Shown: piece by piece, positions 43,559 through 52,859 of the stretch
Layout of the letters: every line of letters begins with the position of its first letter
Numbering within the stretch: the first letter of the stretch is position 1
Source of the DNA: a halophilic archaeon
GTDB taxonomy: Archaea; Halobacteriota; Halobacteria; Halobacteriales; Haladaptataceae
NCBI GenBank assembly: GCA_003298465.1
Contig: QNGA01000007.1
Location: forward strand, 62,001 to 126,000
DNA length: 64,000 nucleotides
Direction: 5' to 3'
Translations under genes and position numbers: made by a program
The notes under the pieces: model-generated
Told to the model about the DNA's origin: nothing
Databases searched by the model: none
Seen by the model: the letters and a program-made list of their open reading frames with translations, nothing else

Positions 43559-43859
43559 CAACACCACCAGTTCCGGAGTAACTGACCACCACAGCGACCG
43601 AGAAGCGTCCCAGGCCCAGTCTGACGACTGCAGCCAACCGCCGTACCGAGACCCCGACCGGCTGCGCGAAGTCTACGACCAGAAGGGCACAATAGCTGCA
43701 ACAGCTACCTATTTCGATATCTCCGCGATGACCGCCCGCACATGGCTGATCAAGTTCGATATCTTCGACCCCGACACGGATGGATTGGAGATGCCTGCCC
43801 AGCAACTCCAAGAACTCGACCCCGAAGACGTCGGTCTGCCACCCAGGGGTGAGCGGTAG
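43551..43859 (+). CDS. Helix-turn-helix protein of the operon
   Basis: 102 aa. Residues about 30-75 read as a homeodomain-like HTH (YRDPDRLREVYDQKGTIAAT, ATYFDISAMTARTWLIKFDI), similar to domains in transposase or sigma-like DNA-binding proteins. It likely binds DNA of the element, as a regulator or partition/replication helper. It overlaps gene 3 by 8 bp, and its TAG abuts the ATG of gene 5. Confidence 0.78.
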   Translation: MSNNTTSSGVTDHHSDREASQAQSDDCSQPPYRDPDRLREVYDQKGTIAATATYFDISAMTARTWLIKFDIFDPDTDGLEMPAQQLQELDPEDVGLPPRGER

Positions 43860-45023
43860 ATGGCCGCCACCACCCAACCTAGCCAGCCACGACAACCTGA
43901 GTCGGAGCCCCAGCCGAAGGACGTCCAGAAGACGTTCTGGACTAATAGCGATGGCGACGCCCAGCTTGAGGCGCTCGCCGCGCTCAACGACTGCTCGCAG
44001 GGAGCCGTGCTTCGTAAGCTCATCGACGACGCGTTCACCGAGCAGTTCGACGACCTCGACCCCGCTCACATCGAGCACGGCCGTGTCTCTGTCGAGGAGC
44101 TCCAGGCGCTCGCCAACGACGAGACCACCGTCGAGGAACTCGATCTCAAGTCTAATCCCGGTACATCGATTGGGGAACACGAGCCCGATTCGTACTATCT
44201 CACGGTCACGCCCGAGGATCTCGCCGATCCCGGCCCGGAACTCGACTGGGAGACGCTCCGAGATGCAGTCAAAAATCCCGAAGACGGTGGCTACTGGAAC
44301 GACAATCTCGAAGTCCATCCAAGCCGTGTTGGCGAGAACACGCTGAAAGCGAGCCACCGACCCGCTGCTCGCATTCTCACCGCGATCGCTCGCTCAAAAG
44401 CCTACGAAAATGAGATCATCCCCCACGAGACGATCGACGAGCTTGTCGACTCCTACTGTCTGCATCTCACCAATCGCGTCACAGACGACGAGCAGGAGCG
44501 CGGCGAAGAACACATCCGCGAGACCTACACGGACCTCATTACTGACCTACTCTACGAGAATCCGTCGCCGACCGTCGTGTCGTACTACTGCAGCCGAGAC
44601 CAGCTGCAGGCACGCCTCCAGACCGAACTCGACACCGCCCACAATGTCGCTGAACGTGCTGATACCATCACCGACTTCGACGTCTGGAAACCAGACGACG
44701 TCGACGATAACGTTAACGATAACGATAACAATGAAGATGAGACGACAGAGGCGGAACTGCGTTTAGAGTGGAAGCACGATCTCGGCCATTGGTTCAAGGA
44801 TCTCGTTCGCGCAAAACACATCGGCCGAACCTACGCCACAGAACTCCGGCGTGGCAACTACGACCTTGACCACGTCGACGACCCAGGGATAACTGCATGC
44901 GACGCCATGCACAATTCGCTCCATACCGCGCTCAACGCATTCGACGACCTACCAACGGACGTCAGAACAGATCTTATTGAGCAACTTGACGACCCACTCG
45001 TCGCCGTCATCGCCGACACGTAA
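43860..45023 (+). CDS. Large protein 5 of the operon (paralogous remnant at 54235)
   Basis: 387 aa, acidic, unrecognised. The N-terminal segment KTFWTNSDGDAQLEALAALN (then DCSQGAVLRKLIDDAF) looks like a ribbon-helix-helix DNA-binding unit. The middle is helical, with a low-complexity D/N run (about residues 280-300). The C-terminal 85 residues, starting WKHDLGHWFKDLVRAKHIGR, are matched by the decayed copy at 54235-54536. An RHH-bearing protein at the end of such an operon, about 580 bp before a palindrome-rich element in both copies, suggests a role in replication or maintenance of a former replicon. This is inference. Confidence 0.78.
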   Translation: MAATTQPSQPRQPESEPQPKDVQKTFWTNSDGDAQLEALAALNDCSQGAVLRKLIDDAFTEQFDDLDPAHIEHGRVSVEELQALANDETTVEELDLKSNPGTSIGEHEPDSYYLTVTPEDLADPGPELDWETLRDAVKNPEDGGYWNDNLEVHPSRVGENTLKASHRPAARILTAIARSKAYENEIIPHETIDELVDSYCLHLTNRVTDDEQERGEEHIRETYTDLITDLLYENPSPTVVSYYCSRDQLQARLQTELDTAHNVAERADTITDFDVWKPDDVDDNVNDNDNNEDETTEAELRLEWKHDLGHWFKDLVRAKHIGRTYATELRRGNYDLDHVDDPGITACDAMHNSLHTALNAFDDLPTDVRTDLIEQLDDPLVAVIADT

Positions 45024-45169
45024 TCGCCGACAGTCACCAGCCGTGTTCGCCCGGGGGGTCAGTAGCGACAGCGCTCGCCAACGCAACTCAATAGCCCGTG
45101 AGAAGCGATGCTCTGCAAGTACTGCGTCGTCGGTAGCCACATGCGGGTCGAGATAGTAGTACAATCGGG

Positions 45170-45442
45170 ATGCGTCCAGCACGGTTTGTGACGCTATGTT
45201 TTGTATATAGCGGCGGAGTGCTGCTGGTGCAGTCGCTGTTCGTCTATCAGGTGCAACTCGGTATTGCGAGTCTCGTACGGGTTGGCGTTGCCTTGTCGCT
45301 TATCGTGACTGGCCTTGAGCGACTGCGTCGACCAGAGACAGAAGAAGACAACCCAGCAGCCTACGGCCCATTCGCATATACGATCGCGTTTCTCTGTCTC
45401 GCCCTGACGGTGATTGTACTCGTCCAGCTGTTCGCCGTCTAA
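45170..45442 (+). CDS. Small membrane protein
   Basis: 90 aa with membrane helices at about 5-27 (RFVTLCFVYSGGVLLVQSLF), 30-48 (IASLVRVGVALSLIVTG) and 68-88 (AYTIAFLCLALTVIVLVQLF), separated by a polar EEDNPAAYG loop. No family recognised. It lies between the operon and the GTGATATCAC element in copy 1 only; copy 2 has a HalOD1 gene at the equivalent place. Confidence 0.7.
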   Translation: MRPARFVTLCFVYSGGVLLVQSLFVYQVQLGIASLVRVGVALSLIVTGLERLRRPETEEDNPAAYGPFAYTIAFLCLALTVIVLVQLFAV

Positions 45443-45600
45443 GAGCCACGCTACTGCGATCAACGCAGTAGATAGCGATTCAAGGCTGCTAGTCAGCGCT
45501 GTAACGGTGCTGCTGGCCGATAGAGAAGCTAGGATCGCGGCAGCACTGGCCACTACATGAGAACCGCCGCAGGTCACCGTTCCTGACGGACGACCGATGA
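45443..45600. other. Spacer before the palindrome element
   Basis: No gene or clear repeat; GC-rich and not coding-like in any frame. Confidence 0.3.
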
Positions 45601-46075
45601 GAGTGATATCACTCGCCGGGTGTCGCCACAGTCCCAGTTCCGATTCTCCAGTGAAACTAACGCTCGCCCCACGAACCACCCCCGGTACCGAGTGATATCA
45701 CAATCGCCGCTGTTGTTCTCATCCACGCTATCCCAACACTCCCCAGTGGCGGGGAAACAGCACGGTCAGTTCATGCCGGCGAGCCGTCGAGTGCACGCAA
45801 AACAAGAATCCACACACAGAGCGGAAAGAGAGTGCCGTTCCGGACTCCGCTTGGTCGTCCGTCACTCCAATTGGTGTCGTACGGACATCTAGAGTCACAG
45901 GCCGTATAAGGATTTCTCTTATAGATATTTAGATTAAATTTCTATAGAAGGTAATTAGCGGTGGACCGACACCGAGATGAGCGCACTTCACCGTGATCGG
46001 TGGTGGATTTTACTTCCCACCCGGGGTGTCATGGCTGGTAGTGGACGACGAGAAGAGCCGGGGTTGTGATATCAC
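45601..46075. repeat. GTGATATCAC triple-palindrome element, copy 1
   Basis: About 475 bp, non-coding. GTGATATCAC occurs at 45603-45612 (inside a 14-bp palindrome GAGTGATATCACTC), 45692-45701 and 46066-46075. Between sites two and three are blocks shared with copy 2 (55130-55612): CCCCCGGTACCGAGTGATAT, GTCGAGTGCACGCA, GTGCCGTTCCGGACTCC, GTCGTACGGACATCTA, and the AT-rich TATAGATATTTAGATTAAA. The site spacings are 89 and 374 bp here against 91 and 378 bp in copy 2. This looks like an origin-, partition- or recombination-type site. Confidence 0.8.
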
Positions 46076-46283
46076 TGGAAACAGCGAGACTGTCGCCGAT
46101 GAATACACGCTCGGAGAGTATTCGGATTGGGTTGATTATACAGGCCAGTGACGGATGCCTTACTGTTGGTCGCACGCGGTTATCTCTGACAACGGCTGTT
46201 AGGAGTAGGGCTCGTACAGTCCATTCATTCGGTTTGGCCACTAGGGCCTTCTGGTTGGCACTGGATTTAGACTAGCGGAAACA

Positions 46284-46907
46284 ATGAAAGTGCTCGTTGC
46301 GGGGTCCCATGGACAAGTTGGACAGCATATTATAGACCTATTGAGCCAGAGTGATCACGATGTTCGGGGGATGGTTCGTAAAGAGGGGCAAGTCGCTGAT
46401 ATTGAAGACTATGGGGTGGAGGCTGTTGTTGCGGACTTGACGGAGGATGTCTCGCACGCAAGTCAGGGGTGTGATGCGATTATTTTTGCTGCGGGATCCG
46501 GTGGTGATGATGTCTGGGGTGTTGACCGAGATGGGGCAATCAATCTGATCGAAACTGCAGAAGACCAAGGCGTACAACGATTTGTGATGCTCAGCTCGAT
46601 TAATGCTGACTCCCCGGAGGATAGTCCTGAGGCATTACGAGAGTATCTAGCTGCGAAAGCAGAAGCCGATGAACACCTGCGAGAAAGTGATTTGAGCTAT
46701 ACGATTGTTCGGCCGGGTCCGTTGACGAATAACCCTGGTACTGGTCAAATCGAGATTGGCGACGATCTTGCAAGAGATGGTGAAATTCCACGTGCTGATG
46801 TTGCACAGACACTCGTTACAGCGTTACCATTGGAGAATACATATGGCCAGACGTTTGAAATTCTTACCGGCGAGACACCAATTCAAGATGCATTAAACGA
46901 CCTGTGA
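46284..46907 (+). CDS. NAD(P)-binding SDR-type (atypical) oxidoreductase
   Basis: 207 aa. The Rossmann motif GSHGQVGQHI lies at residues 7-16, followed by a conserved DLTEDVSHASQGCDAIIFAA and RFVMLSSINAD. This is the atypical-SDR/NmrA-like class with YLAAKAEADEHL as the helix where active-site Tyr-Lys would lie. It could act on a small metabolite or as a redox sensor. It is the first of a set of oxidoreductase genes; neighbours do not identify the substrate. Confidence 0.88.
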   Translation: MKVLVAGSHGQVGQHIIDLLSQSDHDVRGMVRKEGQVADIEDYGVEAVVADLTEDVSHASQGCDAIIFAAGSGGDDVWGVDRDGAINLIETAEDQGVQRFVMLSSINADSPEDSPEALREYLAAKAEADEHLRESDLSYTIVRPGPLTNNPGTGQIEIGDDLARDGEIPRADVAQTLVTALPLENTYGQTFEILTGETPIQDALNDL

Positions 46908-47011
46908 AAGAGTGTTCGCGAGTTCAAGATGCTTTCACAACGCAGTGAGCGAGTGACTGCGATCTAGGACGGGAAAATGGAAGATAGTTTTGAGCAGTGA
47001 GCATACGAACC

Positions 47012-47149
47012 TCAGCGAATACGCTGGCGGCTGCCACAGTGCTCACATTCATACAGTCGGAAAACACCGATACCTCCTGTTCCAGCAGCTCTCCAGTTAC
47101 TGTTTTCCCCAATCCAATCGCTTCGTTGACCACATTGTTCACATCGCAT
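47012..47149 (-). CDS. Tiny zinc-ribbon protein (45 aa)
   Basis: MRCEQCGQRSDWIG at the N terminus and LYECEHCGSRQRIR at the C terminus give two CxxC knuckles, enough for one zinc ribbon. The start is the second of three overlapping ATGs, chosen because only its frame continues; a perfect GGAGGT lies seven bases before it. Such ribbons usually bind nucleic acids. The strong ribosome binding site argues that it is expressed. Confidence 0.7.
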   Translation of the reverse strand: MRCEQCGQRSDWIGENSNWRAAGTGGIGVFRLYECEHCGSRQRIR

Positions 47150-47405
47150 CGCATCACCTCCTAAGTACACTGCAATCGCCCGCACTATGCTAAGAGATTT
47201 TGGCCATGTTGCGGCGTTAATTCTCAGTGCTGGAAAAGGCCAGTAGGGGAGCCAGCAAGGCGAGTTCAGCATTGGTTAAAGAAGGACATGATCACTACAG
47301 CGTAGATAGGCGTCACCAAAACCACAAGCGTGATTACACGTCGTCTGAGAGCGGAAAACTCTCATGGCTTACACCTAAGTGAATAGCCGATGGCTAGTAA
47401 CTACT

Positions 47406-48272
47406 ATGGCAGAAAGTACTCCAAGCAGTATCCTTGTCGTTGGCGCGACGGGGACACAGGGTGGTGCTGTTGTCGATAATCTACTTACTACCGGTGAAGA
47501 CGTCGATGTTCACGGGTTGACTCGTCATCCACAAAGCGACGCCGCCCAGCAGTTGGCCGACCGTGGCGTCACCATCGATGAAGGGGATCTTACTGACAAA
47601 GACACGCTTAGACCAATCGTCGAAGCGGTAGATGCTGTCTTCGGTGTAACCAACTACTATGAAGCTGGCTACGATGGTGAAGTTGAGGAAGGAGTAAATC
47701 TGGCGGAGGTCGCTGCTGATGTTGGCGTTGACCACTTCGTGTTTAGTTCAGTTGGCGGAGCTGAGCGAGATACCGGCATTCCCCACTTCGACTCCAAGTA
47801 TGAAATTGAAGAACGGATTCAGGAGCTTGGTCTTCCCGCGACGATCGTTCGACCGGTATTCTTTATGCAGAACTTCGAGGGACAGCGTGACTCGATTGAG
47901 AACGGTACGCTGGCACTCGCACTCAACGATAGCGTCTCGCTACAAATGATCGATGTGGATAATCTTGGTGCATTTGTCGCGCGAGCGTTTATGTATCCCG
48001 AGCAATATCAGGGTGAAGCATTCGAGCTGGCGAGCGACGAACAGACGCTGGAAAGTGCTGCGGAGACCTTTTCGGAGGTACTTGGCCGTGATGTCGAAGC
48101 GCACCATCTCTCACGTGAGGATGTCCGTGAGCAGATGGGTGAGGAGTCTGCGACGATGTTTGAATGGTTCAACGAGCATGGCTATGAAGCTGATATCGAT
48201 GCTTTACGGTCGAATCACGACGTTGACTTCACTACACTCGAAGCATATCTTCGCAAGCACGACTGGGGATGA
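47406..48272 (+). CDS. NmrA-family NAD(P)-binding protein
   Basis: 288 aa from the ATG at 47406 (MAESTPSSIL); the GTG at 47379 is less likely. The Rossmann motif GATGTQGGAVVDNL (residues 13-26), VDAVFGVTNYYEAG and FVFSSVGGAERD are typical for NmrA/HSCARG-like proteins. The class lacks the SDR catalytic triad and often senses the NADP(H) ratio or reduces quinones. It lies upstream of a quinone-reductase-like gene, consistent with redox control. Confidence 0.88.
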   Translation: MAESTPSSILVVGATGTQGGAVVDNLLTTGEDVDVHGLTRHPQSDAAQQLADRGVTIDEGDLTDKDTLRPIVEAVDAVFGVTNYYEAGYDGEVEEGVNLAEVAADVGVDHFVFSSVGGAERDTGIPHFDSKYEIEERIQELGLPATIVRPVFFMQNFEGQRDSIENGTLALALNDSVSLQMIDVDNLGAFVARAFMYPEQYQGEAFELASDEQTLESAAETFSEVLGRDVEAHHLSREDVREQMGEESATMFEWFNEHGYEADIDALRSNHDVDFTTLEAYLRKHDWG

Positions 48273-48456
48273 AAGCAGAGTCTGTGAAAATATACTTTGA
48301 ATAATATATAAATTGTGGCTGCTGAGTTTCTATTGTATCTATTACTGCCTGCAGCGACAGCGAAAGCGGTCGAGGTGTCTTATCAACAGAAGTATGGCAG
48401 TATAGTTAGACATCGTGGGCGTAACCTATACTGGCACAGTGGTGGTATCATCCACC

Positions 48457-49404
48457 ATGCAGGCCATGGTCATTACTGACTTCGGCGATACTGGCGTGTT
48501 TGAACAGCGTGAGATCGAGAAACCGTCGCCGGGACCGACCGAAGTTCTCGTCCGCGTCCATGCCTCGTCGGTCAACCCCGTCGATTATAAGATTCGGCAG
48601 GCTGGGTCGTGGGCCGGCATCTCTCCGCCAGCGGTCATCGGATACGATGTCTCGGGCGTCGTCGAAGCAGTTGGCGAGGCAGTGACGGACTTCGACGTCG
48701 GTGATGAGGTGTTCTACACGCCAGAGATATTCGGTGAACAAGGGAGTTATACCGAGTATCACGTCGCCGATGAGTCAATCGTCGCTCGAAAGCCCAAAGG
48801 CCTGTCGCACGCCGAGGCGGCAGCGCTACCTCTTGCAGGGGCAACTGCCTGGGAAGCAATCGTGACTCGTGGCGATGTCGCTGCCGGCGAGACAGTATTG
48901 ATTCACGGGACTGGCGGCGTGGGCTCGCACGCAGTTCAAATCGCCGCTACTGCCGGAGCACAAGTAATAGCGACGGCCAGCCCCGAAACCGTCGAGCAGA
49001 CTGAGAACCTGGGTGCGACTCGCGCTATCAACTACGAGTCGGAAGACTTTGTTAATGTGATCAAGTCAGAATTCGACGAATCGGTTGACCTTGTTTTCGA
49101 CACAGTTGGCGGAGAGACATTAGTCGAAAGTACTGAGATTACGAAACCACATGGCCGGATGGTCACTATCCTCGAACCGGAGGGTGCATGGGGGACAGCG
49201 TACCAGAAGAATCTCACAATTCAAATGCTGTTTCTTGAACGTGACCGACGCCCGCTCAACGCACTACGCCGTCTCGTCGAGCGAGGGCAACTTGATCCTG
49301 TTATCGACTCAGTCCTACCACTTGAAGATGTGGCAGAGGCGCATAATATGGTCGAAGGAAGCGGCCTCACCGGGAAAGTAGTGCTAGACGTCACAGACAC
49401 TTAA
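48457..49404 (+). CDS. Zinc-type (MDR) NADPH:quinone reductase-like enzyme
   Basis: 315 aa from ATG 48457 (MQAMVITDFG). The GroES-like N terminus has ASSVNPVDYKIRQAG and GYDVSGVVEAVG. The NADP-binding motif is HGTGGVGSHAVQIA (about residues 150-163). It lacks the zinc ligands of alcohol dehydrogenases, placing it with quinone oxidoreductases and similar enone reductases. A role in detoxifying quinones or enals would fit the aldehyde dehydrogenase that follows. Confidence 0.9.
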   Translation: MQAMVITDFGDTGVFEQREIEKPSPGPTEVLVRVHASSVNPVDYKIRQAGSWAGISPPAVIGYDVSGVVEAVGEAVTDFDVGDEVFYTPEIFGEQGSYTEYHVADESIVARKPKGLSHAEAAALPLAGATAWEAIVTRGDVAAGETVLIHGTGGVGSHAVQIAATAGAQVIATASPETVEQTENLGATRAINYESEDFVNVIKSEFDESVDLVFDTVGGETLVESTEITKPHGRMVTILEPEGAWGTAYQKNLTIQMLFLERDRRPLNALRRLVERGQLDPVIDSVLPLEDVAEAHNMVEGSGLTGKVVLDVTDT

Positions 49405-49898
49405 TGCATATTTCACGGAAAAGAACAGTGTCTCCCAGAGAACTACCTTAACCTACTTTCTCGGTGGTGCGCGCCTCAGTCTATGCAGTCCGGGTTCTGC
49501 TTCGGCGTTGAAACGTGCAGGGATCATTCCCCAGTGGTTCCAGACTCCACGGGCGTTGTCCCGCACTGGATAGGTTGGAGTACCCTATTTCTTCCAACTC
49601 GACACTCGGGCCACACGTCTGACGTACACTTGTTGTCGCATTTGAACACCGGCCGCGATGTGGGCGAGCATCTTACTCGCCTGTTCGACCGCCAGAGGAA
49701 TACGACCATACTGTACAATGCAAGTAACCGATGACGGCACTGCCTCCCCATCTGATTCGCTTGTGCTTCTGCCGTCAGTCGAAAACCCTGAATTTGTTGA
49801 AAGAGGGGCTTAGCGCCTGCATTACAGCTAAAGAGGGGGGCGCTGCTGAACCGGTGCCACAACGCTGAATGCTACTGCTCCCCTCTGAATAGACTACT
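49405..49898. other. Intergenic region before the aldehyde dehydrogenase
   Basis: About 490 bp without a supported gene. Open frames on both strands lack coding character. Parts such as AAATTCAGGGTTTTCGAC (complement strand reading near 49780) may be decayed mobile-element DNA, but nothing can be identified. Confidence 0.35.
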
Positions 49899-51401
49899 AT
49901 GAGCCAGAACATGCCATCCGAAGCTCAATACTCCATCACCGATGACTGGAACGCATTGTATCTTGATGGGGAGTGGGTTGAGACCGAGGATTCAATCTCG
50001 GTTGAGGATCCATCAACCCGTGAAACGGTCACGGAAGTACCGGCAGCAACCGAGAGCGATGTCAATGCAGCCTACGAAGCAGCTGCGAGGGCACAGCCTG
50101 CATGGGCTGAAACGCCGCCAGTGAAGCGGGAGGAGCTGATTCAGGAGTTCGCGCAAGCGCTTGAGAAGCACCGCGACGAGATCATCGACCTGCTCAAAGT
50201 CGAAGTTGGGGGCGGACAGATCATGGGCGAGACGTCCATGCAGATCGCGTTAGACCACGCCGGAGAAGCGGCGACGTATCCACGTCGATTGCAGGGCCAA
50301 CACAAAGACTCGAATATTCCTGGGAAGGAGAACATCGTCGAGCAGGGACCGGCCGGTGTTGTCACTGCGATCTCACCGTGGAACTTTCCGTTGAATCTTT
50401 CGCTGCGGGCGGTCGCCCCAGCCATCGCGACTGGGAATACAGTCGTCCTGAAGCCGGCGACGAACTCTCCGATCACTGGTGGCCTCCTATTCGCAAAACT
50501 GTTCGAAGAGGTCGACCTGCCGGACGGCGTCCTGAATGTTGTCACTGGTCATGGCTCAGAGATCGGGGATCGTGTCGCAGGCCATCCTGAAAGTGACGTT
50601 GTTACATTCACCGGCTCAACCCCAGTCGGACGTGGTGTGGCTGCGACGGCAGCTGAAAATCTCGCCACGCCCGTGATGGAACTCGGCGGGAATAACGCGC
50701 ACATCGTCACAGCGGACGCCGACATCGATGGAGCGATCGACGCCGCAGTCTTCGGGTCGTTCGTCCATCAGGGCCAAGTCTGTATCTCGATCAACCGCCA
50801 CATCGTCCATGAAGACATCTACGACGAATACGTCGATCGCCTCGTCGAACGTGCGGAATCACTCCCGACAGGGAGTGCACATGACCCCGACACCGTGGTC
50901 GGGCCGATCATCGACGAATCACAGCGCGACGAGATGCTCGAATACGTAGAAGAGTCGGTCGAGGCAGGCGCGACGCTGGAAACAGGCGGGGAAACGGCCA
51001 CTCTCGACGGCGTTGACGACTCGCTAGTCGTTGAGCCGACTGTTCTCTCTGATGTGACCAACGACATGTCTGCCGCCTGTTTCGAACACTTTGGTCCGAT
51101 TGCACCGGTCATTTCGGCCGCTGATATCGATGAGGCTGTTGAAATCGCTAATGATACACAGTATGGTCTCTCTGGTTCCGTCCACGCTGGGGATGAGGGT
51201 ACAGGCAAAGAGATCGCTGAGCGCATGGATACTGGCCACGTCCACGTCAACGATCAGCCAATCAACGACGAGGCTCACGTGCCCTTCAGCGGTATCAACG
51301 CCTCCGGTATGGGTGGCTTCAACAGTAACTTGATCCTTCAGGAAATCACTGAGACAAAGTGGATTTCGATCCAACACGATAAACGCGACTACCCCTTCTA
51401 A
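49899..51401 (+). CDS. Aldehyde dehydrogenase (NAD(P)+)
   Basis: 500 aa. The catalytic Cys295 is in HQGQVCISINR, the general base Glu261 in VMELGGNNAHIV, the oxyanion Asn in SPWNFPLNLSL, and the coenzyme loop FTGSTPVGRG at about 237-246. It oxidises an aldehyde to the acid in the cytoplasm. The N-terminal YLDGEWVETEDS and the closing FSGINASGMGGFN are as in benzaldehyde- or vanillin-type dehydrogenases, but the substrate is not certain. The ATG at 49899 fits the family length. Confidence 0.94.
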   Translation: MSQNMPSEAQYSITDDWNALYLDGEWVETEDSISVEDPSTRETVTEVPAATESDVNAAYEAAARAQPAWAETPPVKREELIQEFAQALEKHRDEIIDLLKVEVGGGQIMGETSMQIALDHAGEAATYPRRLQGQHKDSNIPGKENIVEQGPAGVVTAISPWNFPLNLSLRAVAPAIATGNTVVLKPATNSPITGGLLFAKLFEEVDLPDGVLNVVTGHGSEIGDRVAGHPESDVVTFTGSTPVGRGVAATAAENLATPVMELGGNNAHIVTADADIDGAIDAAVFGSFVHQGQVCISINRHIVHEDIYDEYVDRLVERAESLPTGSAHDPDTVVGPIIDESQRDEMLEYVEESVEAGATLETGGETATLDGVDDSLVVEPTVLSDVTNDMSAACFEHFGPIAPVISAADIDEAVEIANDTQYGLSGSVHAGDEGTGKEIAERMDTGHVHVNDQPINDEAHVPFSGINASGMGGFNSNLILQEITETKWISIQHDKRDYPF

Positions 51402-51526
51402 TCGCCGTCAAAACTCCTATTTTGGCAGTCAGCTTCTGTGTCCGTAAGTACTTCTAAAGCAAATACTCTAGAGAATAGCCTGCGTAGACGGTTCAATTCT
51501 CGATTGCGTCGATCTCTTCCTGAGTA

Positions 51527-52378
51527 ATGATGATGACGTTCGCAACGCTAGTTGTTATCGTTTGTTCAGTCGTGTTCTTTCCTGGAGTAGAGAACGTTAC
51601 GAAGGGTGTTCAGTCAAATGTCTCAGCGAGTTTGCTCGTACTGTTTATTGGGGTAGCAATCGTTGCTGGTGCAGTGAAGGGCATGATTGGATTTGGCTAT
51701 GCTCTTATCACGACGCCTATCTTTGCGTCGGTTATCGACCCAACACTCGCTGTAGTTGTCCTCGCTATCCCACCCTGGATGATTAACATGTTCCAGATTG
51801 GTGAAACTGACACTGGGTTTTCATTTATCCGCGAGGAGTGGACACTAATGCTCCTCGCGATTGTCGGCACGATTATCGGTGTCTCCTTTCTTGCACAGTT
51901 CCGCACTGGTCCCATTGTCCCATTCCTCATTGGACTCATCATCTTCGCGTATGTCGTGTTTCAAGTCGTCAAAAACGTCGTGACAATTCAGCAAGCTCAC
52001 CACCCCGTCGCGTTGAGTATCGCCGGGTTCCTCGAGGGGTTCTTACTTGCTGTCGCCAACCTTGGTCCGCTACTACCTGCTTACTTCCATACGTTCGAAC
52101 GGGACGTTGAACGATACATCGGCGGGTTATCAATGGTGCTGGGGACCATTTTCACGGTCCGTATCATTCAGATGCTTCTTTTTACTGATCTCATGACGAC
52201 GTATCGACTATGGCTGGGATCAGTTATCGCTGTCGTGACTATCGTTGGCCTGCTAATTGGCACATATCTGCGACGGTTAGAGATAGACGAACAGAAATTT
52301 AACTGGTTCGTAGTCTTCCTTCTGTTCATTATCGCCCTCAATATCTTCCGGAACACAGTTCCGGCACTATTCCTCTAA
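51527..52378 (+). CDS. TauE/SafE family membrane exporter
   Basis: 283 aa with about eight membrane helices. The conserved GAVKGMIGFGYALITTPIFA (residues 45-65) and its symmetric partner SIAGFLEGFLLAVANLGPLL in the second half mark the TauE/SafE duplication. Members export sulfite, sulfoacetate or similar anions. It lies next to a DsrE-like gene (convergent, 11 bp apart), which supports a sulfur theme. Confidence 0.88.
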   Translation: MMMTFATLVVIVCSVVFFPGVENVTKGVQSNVSASLLVLFIGVAIVAGAVKGMIGFGYALITTPIFASVIDPTLAVVVLAIPPWMINMFQIGETDTGFSFIREEWTLMLLAIVGTIIGVSFLAQFRTGPIVPFLIGLIIFAYVVFQVVKNVVTIQQAHHPVALSIAGFLEGFLLAVANLGPLLPAYFHTFERDVERYIGGLSMVLGTIFTVRIIQMLLFTDLMTTYRLWLGSVIAVVTIVGLLIGTYLRRLEIDEQKFNWFVVFLLFIIALNIFRNTVPALFL

Positions 52379-52389
52379 TCTATCTTTGC

Positions 52390-52728
52390 TTATGGTCTGA
52401 TGTAGGCATAACCGTCGTTCTGGAGTCGCGTTACTTCTCCGACACCAGATGACACTAGTTCAACACCGTCGATAAGATCATCTTCAGTGATATCCGTCCC
52501 ATCGATTGTGTTGTAACATTGTTTGAAGCTGACGCCACGGTCTTGGAGTTGCTCAACTTGTTCGGACTGGGCGGAGTTTTCCAATAAAAGAGCGAGGCCA
52601 CCACTATTGGCAACCAAAACGACAGCGTCGAGTTCGATCGTTTTGTCGTCGAGCAGATTCGAGATGTTATTGACTACCCGTTTGTGGAGTTTCGAATCAT
52701 CGTTCGAATGATGGAATACTGCTTTCAT
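52390..52728 (-). CDS. DsrE-family protein
   Basis: 112 aa. The fold is recognised by the N-terminal MKAVFHHSNDDSKLHKRVVN, the strand ELDAVVLVANSGGLALLL, and a single Cys in VSFKQCYNTI where DsrE-type sulfur carriers have their active thiol. It would carry persulfide sulfur or be a stress protein. Convergent with the TauE/SafE gene. Confidence 0.85.
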   Translation of the reverse strand: MKAVFHHSNDDSKLHKRVVNNISNLLDDKTIELDAVVLVANSGGLALLLENSAQSEQVEQLQDRGVSFKQCYNTIDGTDITEDDLIDGVELVSSGVGEVTRLQNDGYAYIRP

Positions 52729-52859
52729 ACAAGTAGAACTAGGGACAGCACGTCAAAAGAATTGAGTTGAGGGCAACAACGCGAAGTGTTTGGTTGCTAT
52801 CCTGACGGTATTGTAACTCTAGCCAGAAATTGTAATGTCTGAGCTGCCGACCGCCGAAT

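Noticed and set aside
44949..45182. Minus-strand 77-aa frame after the operon
   Set aside because: Overlaps the end of the 387-aa gene in antisense and has no counterpart beside the second copy of that gene.
49483..49862. Open frames on both strands before the aldehyde dehydrogenase
   Set aside because: No family motif, odd composition and no promoter or ribosome binding site support; left as intergenic.
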